Shown: piece after piece, positions 23,319-30,950 of the stretch | Layout: each line of letters begins with the position of its first letter | Numbering within the stretch: the stretch's first letter is position 1 | Source: Polaromonas sp. | GTDB taxonomy: Bacteria; Pseudomonadota; Gammaproteobacteria; Burkholderiales; Burkholderiaceae_C | Assembly (NCBI RefSeq): GCF_029945925.1 | Contig: NZ_JAQSDN010000014.1 | Coordinates: 22,113-54,207 of the forward strand | Length of the DNA: 32,095 bases | Reading direction: 5' to 3' | Position numbers and translations under genes: made by a program | The notes under the pieces: model-generated | Database searches by the model: none | What the model saw: only the letters and a program-made list of their open reading frames with translations | Told to the model about the DNA's origin: nothing

Positions 23319-24911
23319 TTGGCCTTGTTGACCCTTTTCAAAACATGGCTGAAGTCGCTGAAGGGAAGCAGGCGGGTGCCGCTTTTAGGGCTACCAACCG
23401 GACGGGAGGCAGCAAGCGCAGAGGCCTTGCAGGGCGGTATCGACCTGTCGTCTGACGGGATGGTCCTGCTGGACAGCGTGGGCCGGATCGCGGCATTCAA
23501 TATGCGTGCCCAGGCGCTCATGCACTCCGCGCTCGGCAAGCTCAGGGGTGTTGATTTCTGGGATGCGGTACCAGAAGAAATTGCAGACGAGCACCGCGGT
23601 GCCGCCGAGCAGGCGCTGCGGAAAACGGGATGCCACACCTTTGTTATTCGGCATGAGTTTGAGAACCAATGGGTCGACTGCTCCCTGCGTCAGCATGCCA
23701 ATGGCTTGCTGGTGACACTCAAAGATGTCAGCGCCATCCATTTGGCCTCGCGTTCGCTGCGATACAGCGAGGCCTGCAATCAGACCCTGTTCGACGCTCA
23801 TCCGCAGGCGATGTGGGTGTTCGATACCGGCTCACGGCACATTCTGGCCGCCAACAACGCTGCTGCCGCGCTGTATGGCATGGCGCCGGCAGCGCTGGGT
23901 GCGCTTTTTGTTGAATCGCTTTTCCCCGACGGTGAGGGGGCCGCCCTGCAGGACTCCCTGCCGCCGGGCGATTTTCAGCAGGAAATGCGGCTGTGTACCC
24001 AGAAAAAAGCGGATGGCGAGCGCATGCTTGTTGAGCTGGCCTGTTCCAGCGTGCAATGGGCGTTGCGCCCGGCAGTGCTGGTCGGTGTGACCGACGTGGG
24101 GGCGCGCCATCTTGCCGACGCACACCTGTCCAGGCGCAATGAAGAGCTCGAGATGCGTATCGAGCAATCCACCGGTGAACTGCAGCGCAGCCGCGGCGAA
24201 CTGCAGGCTTTCACGAGCGCGATGCTGCACGTCCTGAATGCACCGTTGCATGTCATCGATGGATTTGCCACCACACTGGCAGAGCGCCATGGCGCAGCGC
24301 TTGATGCGCAGGGCCAGCATTACCTGGCGCGCATTCAGGCGAGCAGCCTCCAGCTGGCCAGGCTGATTGATGATCTGCGCACCCTGACCTATTTGCCCAG
24401 CATGCCCATGGCACCGGCACGGGTGGACCTGGCGCCCGTGTGCCAGCGCCTGATGGACGAGTTGCACAAGCGCGAACCGCTCCGGCTTCTGGTGCTGGAG
24501 ATGGAGCCCGCGCTGCCCCTTGTCTGTGACAAAAACCAGCTTTCCCTGGCGCTCGCCTGTCTGCTCGACAACGCCTGGAAATTCACCTCCCGCAAAGAGC
24601 AGAGCTGGATCAGGGTGGGCCTCATGCCGGGGAAAAACTCCGCGGAGATCGTGCTGTCGGTCTCCGACAATGGCGCCGGTTTCGATACTGCCTACACCGG
24701 CAAACTGTTCACGGCCTTCGAGCGCCTGCACTCGTCGGTGGATTTTCCCGGTACGGGGTTGGGCCTGGCGATTGTCAAGCGTGTGGCGCAGCTGCATGGC
24801 GGTGAAGTCTGGGCTGTCGCTGCTGACCGGGGCGGCGCGAGCTTCTTCATGTCCCTGCCGCAGAATCCACAAGACGCGGACTCGGCCAGCGACTCCCCGC
24901 CGTCAGCCTGA
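23319..24911 (+). CDS. PAS-domain histidine kinase homologue with degenerate H-box
   Basis: The ~530-residue protein has no clear membrane helix, two PAS-like domains (~40-140 and ~148-270), a coiled coil (~272-300) and a kinase core paralogous to that of the giant kinase upstream. The expected phospho-acceptor H304 is present, but the canonical HDLRSP reads HVLNAP: the acidic residue that follows the histidine is Val and the Arg is Asn. The ATP-binding part looks complete, with DNAWKF (N box), DNGAGF (G1) and GTGLGLAIV (G2). It may bind ATP but phosphorylate poorly, or act as a regulatory partner. The start is uncertain: the frame opens after a stop at 23304 and offers only TTG codons (23319, 23325, 23328); GAAGAAG before 23319 favours the first. 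Confidence 0.85.
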   Translation: MALLTLFKTWLKSLKGSRRVPLLGLPTGREAASAEALQGGIDLSSDGMVLLDSVGRIAAFNMRAQALMHSALGKLRGVDFWDAVPEEIADEHRGAAEQALRKTGCHTFVIRHEFENQWVDCSLRQHANGLLVTLKDVSAIHLASRSLRYSEACNQTLFDAHPQAMWVFDTGSRHILAANNAAAALYGMAPAALGALFVESLFPDGEGAALQDSLPPGDFQQEMRLCTQKKADGERMLVELACSSVQWALRPAVLVGVTDVGARHLADAHLSRRNEELEMRIEQSTGELQRSRGELQAFTSAMLHVLNAPLHVIDGFATTLAERHGAALDAQGQHYLARIQASSLQLARLIDDLRTLTYLPSMPMAPARVDLAPVCQRLMDELHKREPLRLLVLEMEPALPLVCDKNQLSLALACLLDNAWKFTSRKEQSWIRVGLMPGKNSAEIVLSVSDNGAGFDTAYTGKLFTAFERLHSSVDFPGTGLGLAIVKRVAQLHGGEVWAVAADRGGASFFMSLPQNPQDADSASDSPPSA

Positions 24912-24912
24912 T

Positions 24913-25059
24913 TTTGAATCCGGAAACAGAGGGATGATTTCCGGCTTTCTTGGGTGATCAAATTCGCCTCCCCAGCTTATAGTTTCGGTTGGAAAGCCCG
25001 CTGTCTGTGCGATAGATCAAAGACGGGGATAACTTCTTCTCACCACCTGGCGCCAGAGA
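24913..25059 (+). promoter_or_regulatory. Conserved leader of the HDOD genes, copy 1
   Basis: This region shares ordered blocks with the leaders of the other two HDOD genes: TTGAATC, ACAGAGGGATGATTTC (from 24925), TTATAGTTTC (24977), GGAAAGCCCGCTGTC (24991) and CTTCTTCTCACCACCTGG (25034). GGGATGATTTC lies 129 nt before the start codon and 46 nt before TTATAGT. The blocks are most likely promoter or 5' UTR elements duplicated with the gene. Confidence 0.5.
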
Positions 25060-26262
25060 TTGTCACCCGAAAATAGCTTTCTTTTCAGAGTACCGCTGCT
25101 TGACGCGAAGCAACACGTCATTGGCTACAGGCTGGCGTGCCAGAGCGACGGGACCGCGAACGGAATCTCAGGTGGAGCTGGAGCGGATCAACTGCTGGCC
25201 CTTTTGACCGGGCGCGCCAGCGAAATCAAGTCGGGCCTGTTTTTTATGGAGACGGGTCCCGCTGGGCTGTCCGATGAGGTGTTGCAAACCCTGTCACCGC
25301 AAACCACGGTGCTGGTCCTCAACCCAGGCGACCTGGTCGCTGAAAACCATCTTTCTCTGGCCTCATCCTTTCGGAACAGGGGGGGTATCCTGGCACTGCG
25401 TGACGCCGACCTTGCCTTTCTGAAGGCAAACGAGCAACTGCTTCCTCACTTGAGCTACATTTTTCTCCCCCATGGCCATCCAGACCTGAGCGAGATAGCC
25501 GGTCTGGCCCGACGCAGGCAGCCGGACATGGCCCTGGTCGTGGACAACATTTCGGGCTGGCAGGAGTTCGACGCCTGCACCGGTTCGGGCATCCACGGCA
25601 TCTTGCGGAATTTGTGTGCCGCACGCCGTGAGACGAGTTCGCCGGGAAAGCTGGGCCCTCAAGCGCAACAGATTCTGCAGCTGATGCACATGGTTCAGGG
25701 GGATGCCGACATACGCCACCTGGAAAAAGTGCTCAAGAGCGATGTTGCCCTTTCCTATAAATTGCTGCGGTACATCAATTCTGCGGGTTTTGGCCTGGAG
25801 TTTGAAATCGATTCGCCGCGACATGCCGTCGCCATGCTCGGTTATGCGCCCATGTTCCGCTGGCTTTTGCTCCTGCTGGTGAGAACCACTACCGTGGCAT
25901 TCTCCCCTGCGCTGATGCAGGCCGCCATGGTTCGCGGGCGGTTTGCAGAACTGCTGGGGCAGGACTTTCTCTCGAGGAGAGAGGCGGAAAACCTGTTTGT
26001 CGTTGGCATGTTTTCGTTTCTCGATCATCTGCTGGGAATTCCGGTGCAGGAAGTGCTCCGGCAACTGACCTTGCCCGAAACAGTGACGCAGGCCTTGCTC
26101 TCGCGTGAGGGCGTCTACGGGCCGGTTCTGGCGCTGGTCGAGGCGAGCGAGCAGGTGGATGGCCGTGCTGCACATTTCGCCGAAGCCCTGTCCATGACGG
26201 CAATCCATGTGAATGAGGCGCATTTGTCGGCGCTTGCCTGGGCGCAAAACATCAAGCTTTAA
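25060..26262 (+). CDS. YuxH-type signalling protein: degenerate EAL plus HDOD, paralogue 1
   Basis: The 400-residue protein is the first of three tandem paralogues. The N-terminal half (~8-190) has the YuxH layout, opening FRVPLLDAKQHVIGYRLACQ, but the catalytic EAL motif is absent (GYRLACQ in its place), so c-di-GMP cleavage is not expected. The C-terminal half (~200-390) is an HDOD domain with the diagnostic KLLRYINSAGFGLEFEIDSP and AVAMLGYAPMFRWLLLLL. HDOD domains resemble HD phosphohydrolases but lack the metal-binding histidines, and act in signalling by protein contact. The start is TTG at 25060, fixed by alignment with paralogues 2 and 3. It ends WAQNIKL, as both paralogues do. It follows the degenerate kinase by 148 bp. 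Confidence 0.85.
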   Translation: MSPENSFLFRVPLLDAKQHVIGYRLACQSDGTANGISGGAGADQLLALLTGRASEIKSGLFFMETGPAGLSDEVLQTLSPQTTVLVLNPGDLVAENHLSLASSFRNRGGILALRDADLAFLKANEQLLPHLSYIFLPHGHPDLSEIAGLARRRQPDMALVVDNISGWQEFDACTGSGIHGILRNLCAARRETSSPGKLGPQAQQILQLMHMVQGDADIRHLEKVLKSDVALSYKLLRYINSAGFGLEFEIDSPRHAVAMLGYAPMFRWLLLLLVRTTTVAFSPALMQAAMVRGRFAELLGQDFLSRREAENLFVVGMFSFLDHLLGIPVQEVLRQLTLPETVTQALLSREGVYGPVLALVEASEQVDGRAAHFAEALSMTAIHVNEAHLSALAWAQNIKL

Positions 26263-26413
26263 CCTGCACGGTGAGCACGCGTGCCGGGCACCGCTCCGGC
26301 CATGCGCCACCCGGAATCATCTTCGCGGCACCGGCAAAGCCTGCACCATGCTGAACAGGAAAAGCGGTGCGACCGCCGTCGGCGTGCATTGGCCAAGGGG
26401 CAATCCGTTCTCT

Positions 26414-26555
26414 CTGACCAATCGGGGAAATGAGGGGGAATTTTCATTCTTCTCCGGCAATCCACAAAGCCTCTCGCTATTTACAGTAAAAAAATGAAAA
26501 AGACCGTTATGAAACAGTGCCGGGCCGTGTTTGTATCAGCGAGGCCTGGCGTCTA
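26414..26555 (+). promoter_or_regulatory. Conserved leader of the HDOD genes, copy 2
   Basis: The most diverged of the three leaders keeps GAAATGAGGGGGAATTTT (from 26427), TTCTTCTCC, TTACAGTA (26481), GAAAAAGACCGTTATG and CAGTGCC in the same order. The G-rich block lies about 48 nt before TTACAGT, as in copies 1 and 3. The rest of the gap (26263-26413) shows no gene or repeat that I recognise. Confidence 0.4.
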
Positions 26556-26556
26556 A
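26494..26556 (+). CDS. Possible 20-residue leader peptide coupled to HDOD paralogue 2
   Basis: ATG at 26494 opens 20 codons (MKKTVMKQCRAVFVSARPGV) whose TAA shares its last A with the ATG of the HDOD gene (TAATG), a classic stop-restart junction. The lysine-rich start is peptide-like. No strong ribosome-binding site precedes it, and equivalent ORFs are not conserved in the other two leaders, so support is limited. Confidence 0.35.
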   Translation: MKKTVMKQCRAVFVSARPGV

Positions 26557-27755
26557 TGGTTGCCGACAGCTACCTTGTTCGAGCCCCCCTGCTTGACCCC
26601 AAGCAAAAGGTCATTGGCTACAAGTTCGCATGGCAGAAAACTGGCGAAAGCGGCGACATGGCCGGTGAGGCGGAGCTGCGTCAGCTACTGGCCTTTGTTG
26701 CCGAGCATGTGGTCGATGCCAGGCTAGGCACGTTGTTTCTCGACGTCATTCCCGCCGTGCTGTCTGCCGCGGCGCTGCAGTCGTTGCCGCCTGCAAGCAC
26801 GGTGCTGGTGCTGAACCGTGCCGACCTGGTGGAGGAGGGCCATGTGGCGCTGGCAGCCGGGCTGCGCAGGCGGGGCTTTGGTCTGGCACTGCGTGATGCA
26901 GACCTCACCTGCCTGGAGGCAGACGAGACGCTGCTGCCTCTGGTCACCCACGTAGAGCTTGGCGCGGATCATCCGGAATTGGCCGCGATCAACAAGCACG
27001 CCCGAAACAGGAAAATCCCGCTTTCCGTGGTGGTGAACCGGTTCCCCGGATGGCGGGAGTTTGATGCCTGCGCCCTCATGGGGTTGAATGGGATTTTTGG
27101 GAATATCTGCCTGACACCTCGCCCGCCGAACCCGTCAGAAACACCAAGTCCGCAAGCCGTGCTGATTCTGCAGCTGATGCAGCTGGTTCAGGACAACGCC
27201 GACATTCGCCATCTCGAGAAAATCCTGAATCAGGATTCGACGATTGCCGAAAAACTGCTACATCACATGAATTCCGCGAGGTTCGGCCTGGACGGCCGCA
27301 TCGAATCCATGCGCCAGGCGGTAGCCATGCTGGGCTACAAGCCGCTATTTCGCTGGCTTTCACTGCTGCTGGCCATCACCAGCAAATCCGGGTTTTCTCC
27401 CGCGTTGTTGCAGGCCGCCATTATTCGCGGGCGCTTTATCGAGTTGCTTGGACAGGGACTGCTTCACAAGAGTGAGGCGGACAACCTGTTTGTCGTCGGC
27501 ACGTTTTCCCTGCTGGACCAGTTGCTGGGTATTCCTGCCGACGAGGTATTCCGTCAGGTGGTGTTGCCGGAGCCCGTCGCGCTGGCGCTGCGCTCCCGCG
27601 AAGGGGTGTATGGGCCATTTCTTGCGCTGGCAGAGGCGTGTGAGCAAGACGAGGGAGGTGCGGCGGCGCTGGCCGGTGCGCTGTCCATGGACGCCCAGCG
27701 CGTCAATCAGGCGCATCTCGCTGCGACGGTCTGGGCGCAGAACATCAAGCTCTAG
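26556..27755 (+). CDS. YuxH-type signalling protein: degenerate EAL plus HDOD, paralogue 2
   Basis: The 399-residue protein starts MVADSYLVRAPLLDPKQKVI, collinear with paralogues 1 and 3, which is why I prefer the ATG at 26556 to the longer frame from GTG 26517. The EAL-like half is decayed in the same way (GYKFAWQ for the catalytic motif). The HDOD half (~200-390) shows KLLHHMNSARFGLDGRIESM and AVAMLGYKPLFRWLSLLLA; YINSAGFG has become HMNSARFG, so this copy has drifted most at the HDOD signature. It ends WAQNIKL. A 20-codon ORF overlaps its start. Role, as for the paralogues, is inferred to be protein-protein signalling. The 279-bp gap after it contains the leader of paralogue 3. Confidence 0.85.
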   Translation: MVADSYLVRAPLLDPKQKVIGYKFAWQKTGESGDMAGEAELRQLLAFVAEHVVDARLGTLFLDVIPAVLSAAALQSLPPASTVLVLNRADLVEEGHVALAAGLRRRGFGLALRDADLTCLEADETLLPLVTHVELGADHPELAAINKHARNRKIPLSVVVNRFPGWREFDACALMGLNGIFGNICLTPRPPNPSETPSPQAVLILQLMQLVQDNADIRHLEKILNQDSTIAEKLLHHMNSARFGLDGRIESMRQAVAMLGYKPLFRWLSLLLAITSKSGFSPALLQAAIIRGRFIELLGQGLLHKSEADNLFVVGTFSLLDQLLGIPADEVFRQVVLPEPVALALRSREGVYGPFLALAEACEQDEGGAAALAGALSMDAQRVNQAHLAATVWAQNIKL

Positions 27756-27881
27756 AATTTTCCCGCAAACAAGTGGATGCCGGGCCGCAGGCCGGACCGG
27801 TGCCGGAAACTTTCTGCCGAGCGAGAGCGTTGCCGGAAAACATAGCAAAAACGGTTGTCCGGATTTCAGGGCAATCGCTGT

Positions 27882-28034
27882 TTTTGAAATCAAAAAACAA
27901 AGGGATGATTTCTTGTCTTCTTTCACGAATCAATCCCGCCAGCTGTCCTTACAGTTACTTCAGGAAAGGCCCGCTATCGGCACTGCCGACGAAAGGCGGG
28001 TTTATCTTCGTCCTCCCACCTGGTTAGAAGCTTG
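27882..28034 (+). promoter_or_regulatory. Conserved leader of the HDOD genes, copy 3
   Basis: TTTGAAATC, ACAAAGGGATGATTTC (from 27897), TTACAGTTACTTCAGG (27949), AAAGGCCCGCTATC (27965) and CTTCGTCCTCCCACCTGG (28007) match copy 1 block for block. GGGATGATTTC lies 133 nt before the ATG and 47 nt before TTACAGT. In this copy an ATG inside GGGATGATT opens a 40-codon frame, but the frame is not kept in copy 1, so the element is probably not coding. Confidence 0.5.
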
Positions 28035-29231
28035 ATGTTTGAAACCAAATACCTTGTGCGCGCTCCCTTGCTTGATCCCCGGCAAAATGTCCTGGGCTAC
28101 AAGCTCGGATGGCAGAAAAAGGAGAAAAACAACGCTCCGTCCAGCGAGGACGACCTGCGCCAGCTGCTGGCTTTTGTCGGTGAACATGCCGCAGACCGGC
28201 TGGGCCTGTTGTATGTGGATGCCGTGCCTGCGCTACTGACCGTCGAGGCGCTGAAATCCATTTCCCCGGCCACGACGGTGCTGGTTCTCAAGCAAGGCGA
28301 CCTGCTGGACGCCGATCGCCTGACTTTGGTCGCGCCATTGATCGAGCGCGGTTTTGGCGTCGCGCTGCAGGATGCAGATCTTGCCCGCCTGACCTCGACC
28401 CCGGCCCTGCTCTCCATTGTCACGCAGGTGGAGGTCGCGCCCGATCACCCGGACCTGGCTGCAATAAGCAGGCTGTCCCAGATCAGCGGCTCGTCGTTTT
28501 CCGTGGTCGTGAGTCGGTTCCCGGGATGGCGGGAGTTTGACGCGTTCGCGGCACAGGGTTTGAACGGATTCTTTCCGAATCTTTGCCTGGCGGCTCGCGA
28601 GTCGAATCCCCTCGGAGAGCTGGGCCCCCAAACGGCGTTGATTCTCAAGCTGATGAAAATGGTTCAGGACAATGCCGACATACGCGAGCTGGAAAAGGTT
28701 CTCAAACACGATGCAACCATTTCATACAAGCTTTTCCGCTACATCAATTCTGCTGGTTTCGGCATCGAGGTCGAGATCGAATCGCTTCGGCTGGCGGTGG
28801 CCATGCTCGGCTACAGGCCGCTGTTTCGCTGGCTCTCGCTGTTGCTGGCAGCGACGAGCAGTACCGGATTTTCACCTGCGCTGATGCAGGCCGCCATTGT
28901 TCGCGGACACTTTGCGGAATTGCTCGGCCGTGGCGTGCTCCCGAAAAGCGAGGCTGAAAACCTCTTTTTTGTCGGGATGTTTTCCCTTTTGGACCGGTTG
29001 CTGGGAATTCCCATGCAGGAGGTGCTGAGCAGGATCCTCCTGCCTGAAGCGGTGGTGCAGGCCCTGCTTGCCCGTGAGGGTGCGTACGGACCGTTTCTTG
29101 CACTGGTGGAGGCCTGCGAACAGGAGGACGGATGCTCAGCCCTTCACGCAGACGCCTTGTTCATGACGGCCTCGGACGTGAACCAGGCGCATGTGTCGGC
29201 ACTGGCATGGGCGCAGAACATCAAGCTTTAG
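28035..29231 (+). CDS. YuxH-type signalling protein: degenerate EAL plus HDOD, paralogue 3
   Basis: The 398-residue protein starts MFETKYLVRAPLLDPRQNVL at the ATG at 28035 (a TTG one codon earlier is possible). It has the same decayed EAL half (GYKLGWQ) and an HDOD half with KLFRYINSAGFGIEVEIESL and AVAMLGYRPLFRWLSLLLAA. It is closest to paralogue 1 in the C-terminal half. It ends WAQNIKL. cheR follows after 193 bp on the same strand, so this protein is the direct neighbour of the chemotaxis genes and the best candidate for a link to motility; HDOD proteins have been tied to chemotaxis, flagellar and biofilm control in other proteobacteria. Confidence 0.86.
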   Translation: MFETKYLVRAPLLDPRQNVLGYKLGWQKKEKNNAPSSEDDLRQLLAFVGEHAADRLGLLYVDAVPALLTVEALKSISPATTVLVLKQGDLLDADRLTLVAPLIERGFGVALQDADLARLTSTPALLSIVTQVEVAPDHPDLAAISRLSQISGSSFSVVVSRFPGWREFDAFAAQGLNGFFPNLCLAARESNPLGELGPQTALILKLMKMVQDNADIRELEKVLKHDATISYKLFRYINSAGFGIEVEIESLRLAVAMLGYRPLFRWLSLLLAATSSTGFSPALMQAAIVRGHFAELLGRGVLPKSEAENLFFVGMFSLLDRLLGIPMQEVLSRILLPEAVVQALLAREGAYGPFLALVEACEQEDGCSALHADALFMTASDVNQAHVSALAWAQNIKL

Positions 29232-29424
29232 TTTCAGGCCGTTGGGCGTTCGCCGGTCGGGGGCCGTCTTTCTGTTGCGGATTGTCCCGGCATACCAAAA
29301 GGAGCAGGCTGTTTGGAGCGTTTTTCCGTGTATCGATACCGGCGGGGGCTGGATACATTGAAGCGTATGCCGTTGACACGATGCACAAGGGATTTACCCG
29401 GCGCGCGCGATGGCATGAAAGAAC

Positions 29425-30294
29425 ATGAATACAAACACGGATTTCGCTACAGCTGCGCCGGTCGGACCGGACTTTCTTCTGACTGACCACGATTTCTCGC
29501 GGATACGCGAGCTGATCCATCAGCGTGCGGGAATAGCGCTGAGCGTCCAGAAGCGGCAAATGGTCTACAGCCGCCTTGCGCGGCGCTTGCGGGAACTGCG
29601 ACTCAAGGAGTTCTCGACCTACCTTGGATTCCTGGAAGCCAATCCGGACGGTGACGAGTGGCAGCTGTTCACGAATGCGCTGACCACCAATCTCACGGCG
29701 TTCTTTCGTGAGGCGCACCATTTTCCGGTGCTGGCTGAGCACGCCAGAAAATGCCCGCAGCCCCTGACGGTCTGGTGTTCGGCTGCGTCCACCGGGGAGG
29801 AGCCCTATTCGATCGCGATGACGCTGATCGACGCGCTGGGCTCCCGGGCCGGCGCGGCCAGTGTTGTGGCCACCGACATCGATACCCAGGTCCTGGCCAA
29901 GGCAGCGACGGGTGTATTTACTGACGAACAGGTCAGCAAGCTTCCTCCTACCTACCTCAAGCGCTTTTTCCTCAAAGGCACGGGAGCGCATGAAGGCAGG
30001 GTTCGCGTGCGGCCGGAGGTGGCTGCGATGGTGAAGTTCGAGCGGCTCAACCTGCTCGATCCAAAGTGGGCCCTCAAGAATCCGTTTGATGCGATTTTCT
30101 GCCGCAATGTGATGATCTATTTTGACAAGCCCACCCAGGGAAAAATCCTGCAGCGGTTTGCACCCCTGATGAAACCGCATGGTCTTCTGTTTGCTGGACA
30201 TTCAGAGAACTTTTCATTCGCCAGCCAGACTTTCCGGTTGCGTGGGCAGACGATTTATGAGCTGGTTGGCAGCAGCATCAAGGCGGCGACATGA
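29425..30294 (+). CDS. cheR: Chemotaxis protein methyltransferase CheR
   Basis: It methylates glutamates on chemoreceptors with S-adenosylmethionine, the adaptation step opposed by CheB. The 289-residue protein has the N-terminal CheR helical domain (~18-80, with TNLTAFFRE just after) and the SAM-dependent methyltransferase domain (~90-285) with WCSAASTGEEPYSIAM, the ATDID motif and FCRNVMIYF. Length is normal for the family, with no TPR extension. The ATG at 29425 has AAAGAA upstream. TTGACA at 29373 in the 193-bp leader is a possible -35 box without a convincing -10. Its stop overlaps cheD as ATGA. Confidence 0.96.
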   Translation: MNTNTDFATAAPVGPDFLLTDHDFSRIRELIHQRAGIALSVQKRQMVYSRLARRLRELRLKEFSTYLGFLEANPDGDEWQLFTNALTTNLTAFFREAHHFPVLAEHARKCPQPLTVWCSAASTGEEPYSIAMTLIDALGSRAGAASVVATDIDTQVLAKAATGVFTDEQVSKLPPTYLKRFFLKGTGAHEGRVRVRPEVAAMVKFERLNLLDPKWALKNPFDAIFCRNVMIYFDKPTQGKILQRFAPLMKPHGLLFAGHSENFSFASQTFRLRGQTIYELVGSSIKAAT

Positions 30295-30950
30295 GTTCGT
30301 CGCACATGGAGACGGTCGCTACGCACCATTATTTCGATCGTGAGTTTGGCATCTCAGCGGTGAAATTGCTTCCCGGCGAGTACTTCGTCACGTCCAGCGA
30401 CATGGTGTTGACAACCGTGTTGGGGTCGTGCGTGTCCGCCTGCGTGCGTGACAGCACAGCCGGCGTGGGCGGAATGAATCACTTCATGCTGCCGGAGGAT
30501 GCCGACCCGAGGTCTCGTGGCGCAGCCTCGGCCATGCGTTATGGCGCCTACGCCATGGAAATGCTTCTTAATGAACTGTTCAAGGCTGGCGCAAGGCGTG
30601 AGCGGCTGGAGGCCAAGGTCTTCGGCGGCGGAGCGGTCCTTGCCAATATGACCATGCTCAATATAGGCGAGCGTAACGCCGATTTTGTGCTGCGTTATCT
30701 CCAGATGGAGCAGGTCCGGATAGCGGCCCAGGATCTGCGGGGAAAACTGCCGCGCCGCATCAACTATTTCCCGGCGACCGGTAAAGTCACCATGCGAAAG
30801 CTCAGTCAGCAGGACGATGTTGCGCAGGTCGATCGTGGCGAACAGGCCTTGGCACAGGCCTTGTCAGGACGGCAGGGGCGCAACAAGGTGGAACTCTTCG
30901 ACAGGGACATCGCCCGCGACACCGCCAACAAGAATGCGTGGGCTTTGTGA
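30291..30950 (+). CDS. cheD: Chemoreceptor glutamine deamidase CheD
   Basis: It deamidates specific receptor glutamines to glutamates, creating methylation sites. The 219-residue protein carries the catalytic pair C47 in [12 protein letters not shown] and H64 in GGMNHFMLP, with [10 protein letters not shown] and [14 protein letters not shown] as further family segments. The C-terminal ~45 residues after MRKL are a variable tail. It overlaps cheR by four bases (ATGA) and cheB by four bases (GTGA), so all three are translationally coupled. A second ATG at 30306 is a possible alternative start. Confidence 0.95.
   Translation: MSSSHMETVATHHYFDREFGISAVKLLPGEYFVTSSDMVLTTVLGSCVSACVRDSTAGVGGMNHFMLPEDADPRSRGAASAMRYGAYAMEMLLNELFKAGARRERLEAKVFGGGAVLANMTMLNIGERNADFVLRYLQMEQVRIAAQDLRGKLPRRINYFPATGKVTMRKLSQQDDVAQVDRGEQALAQALSGRQGRNKVELFDRDIARDTANKNAWAL

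Noticed and set aside
26449..26490. Possible c-di-GMP (GEMM-I) riboswitch before HDOD paralogue 2
   Set aside because: CACAAAGCCTC recalls part of the GEMM-I core, but the GGTAGGTAGCGGGGTTACC-like half is absent and copies 1 and 3 lack the core.
27773..28027. 84-codon plus-strand frame ending 7 bp before HDOD paralogue 3
   Set aside because: The frame crosses the conserved leader but is not kept open in the matching leader of paralogue 1, so the conserved element is not protein coding.
25060..29231. Active c-di-GMP phosphodiesterase or HD-type phosphohydrolase activity in the three HDOD proteins
   Set aside because: The EAL catalytic motif is replaced in all three and the HDOD fold lacks the metal-binding His/Asp pair.
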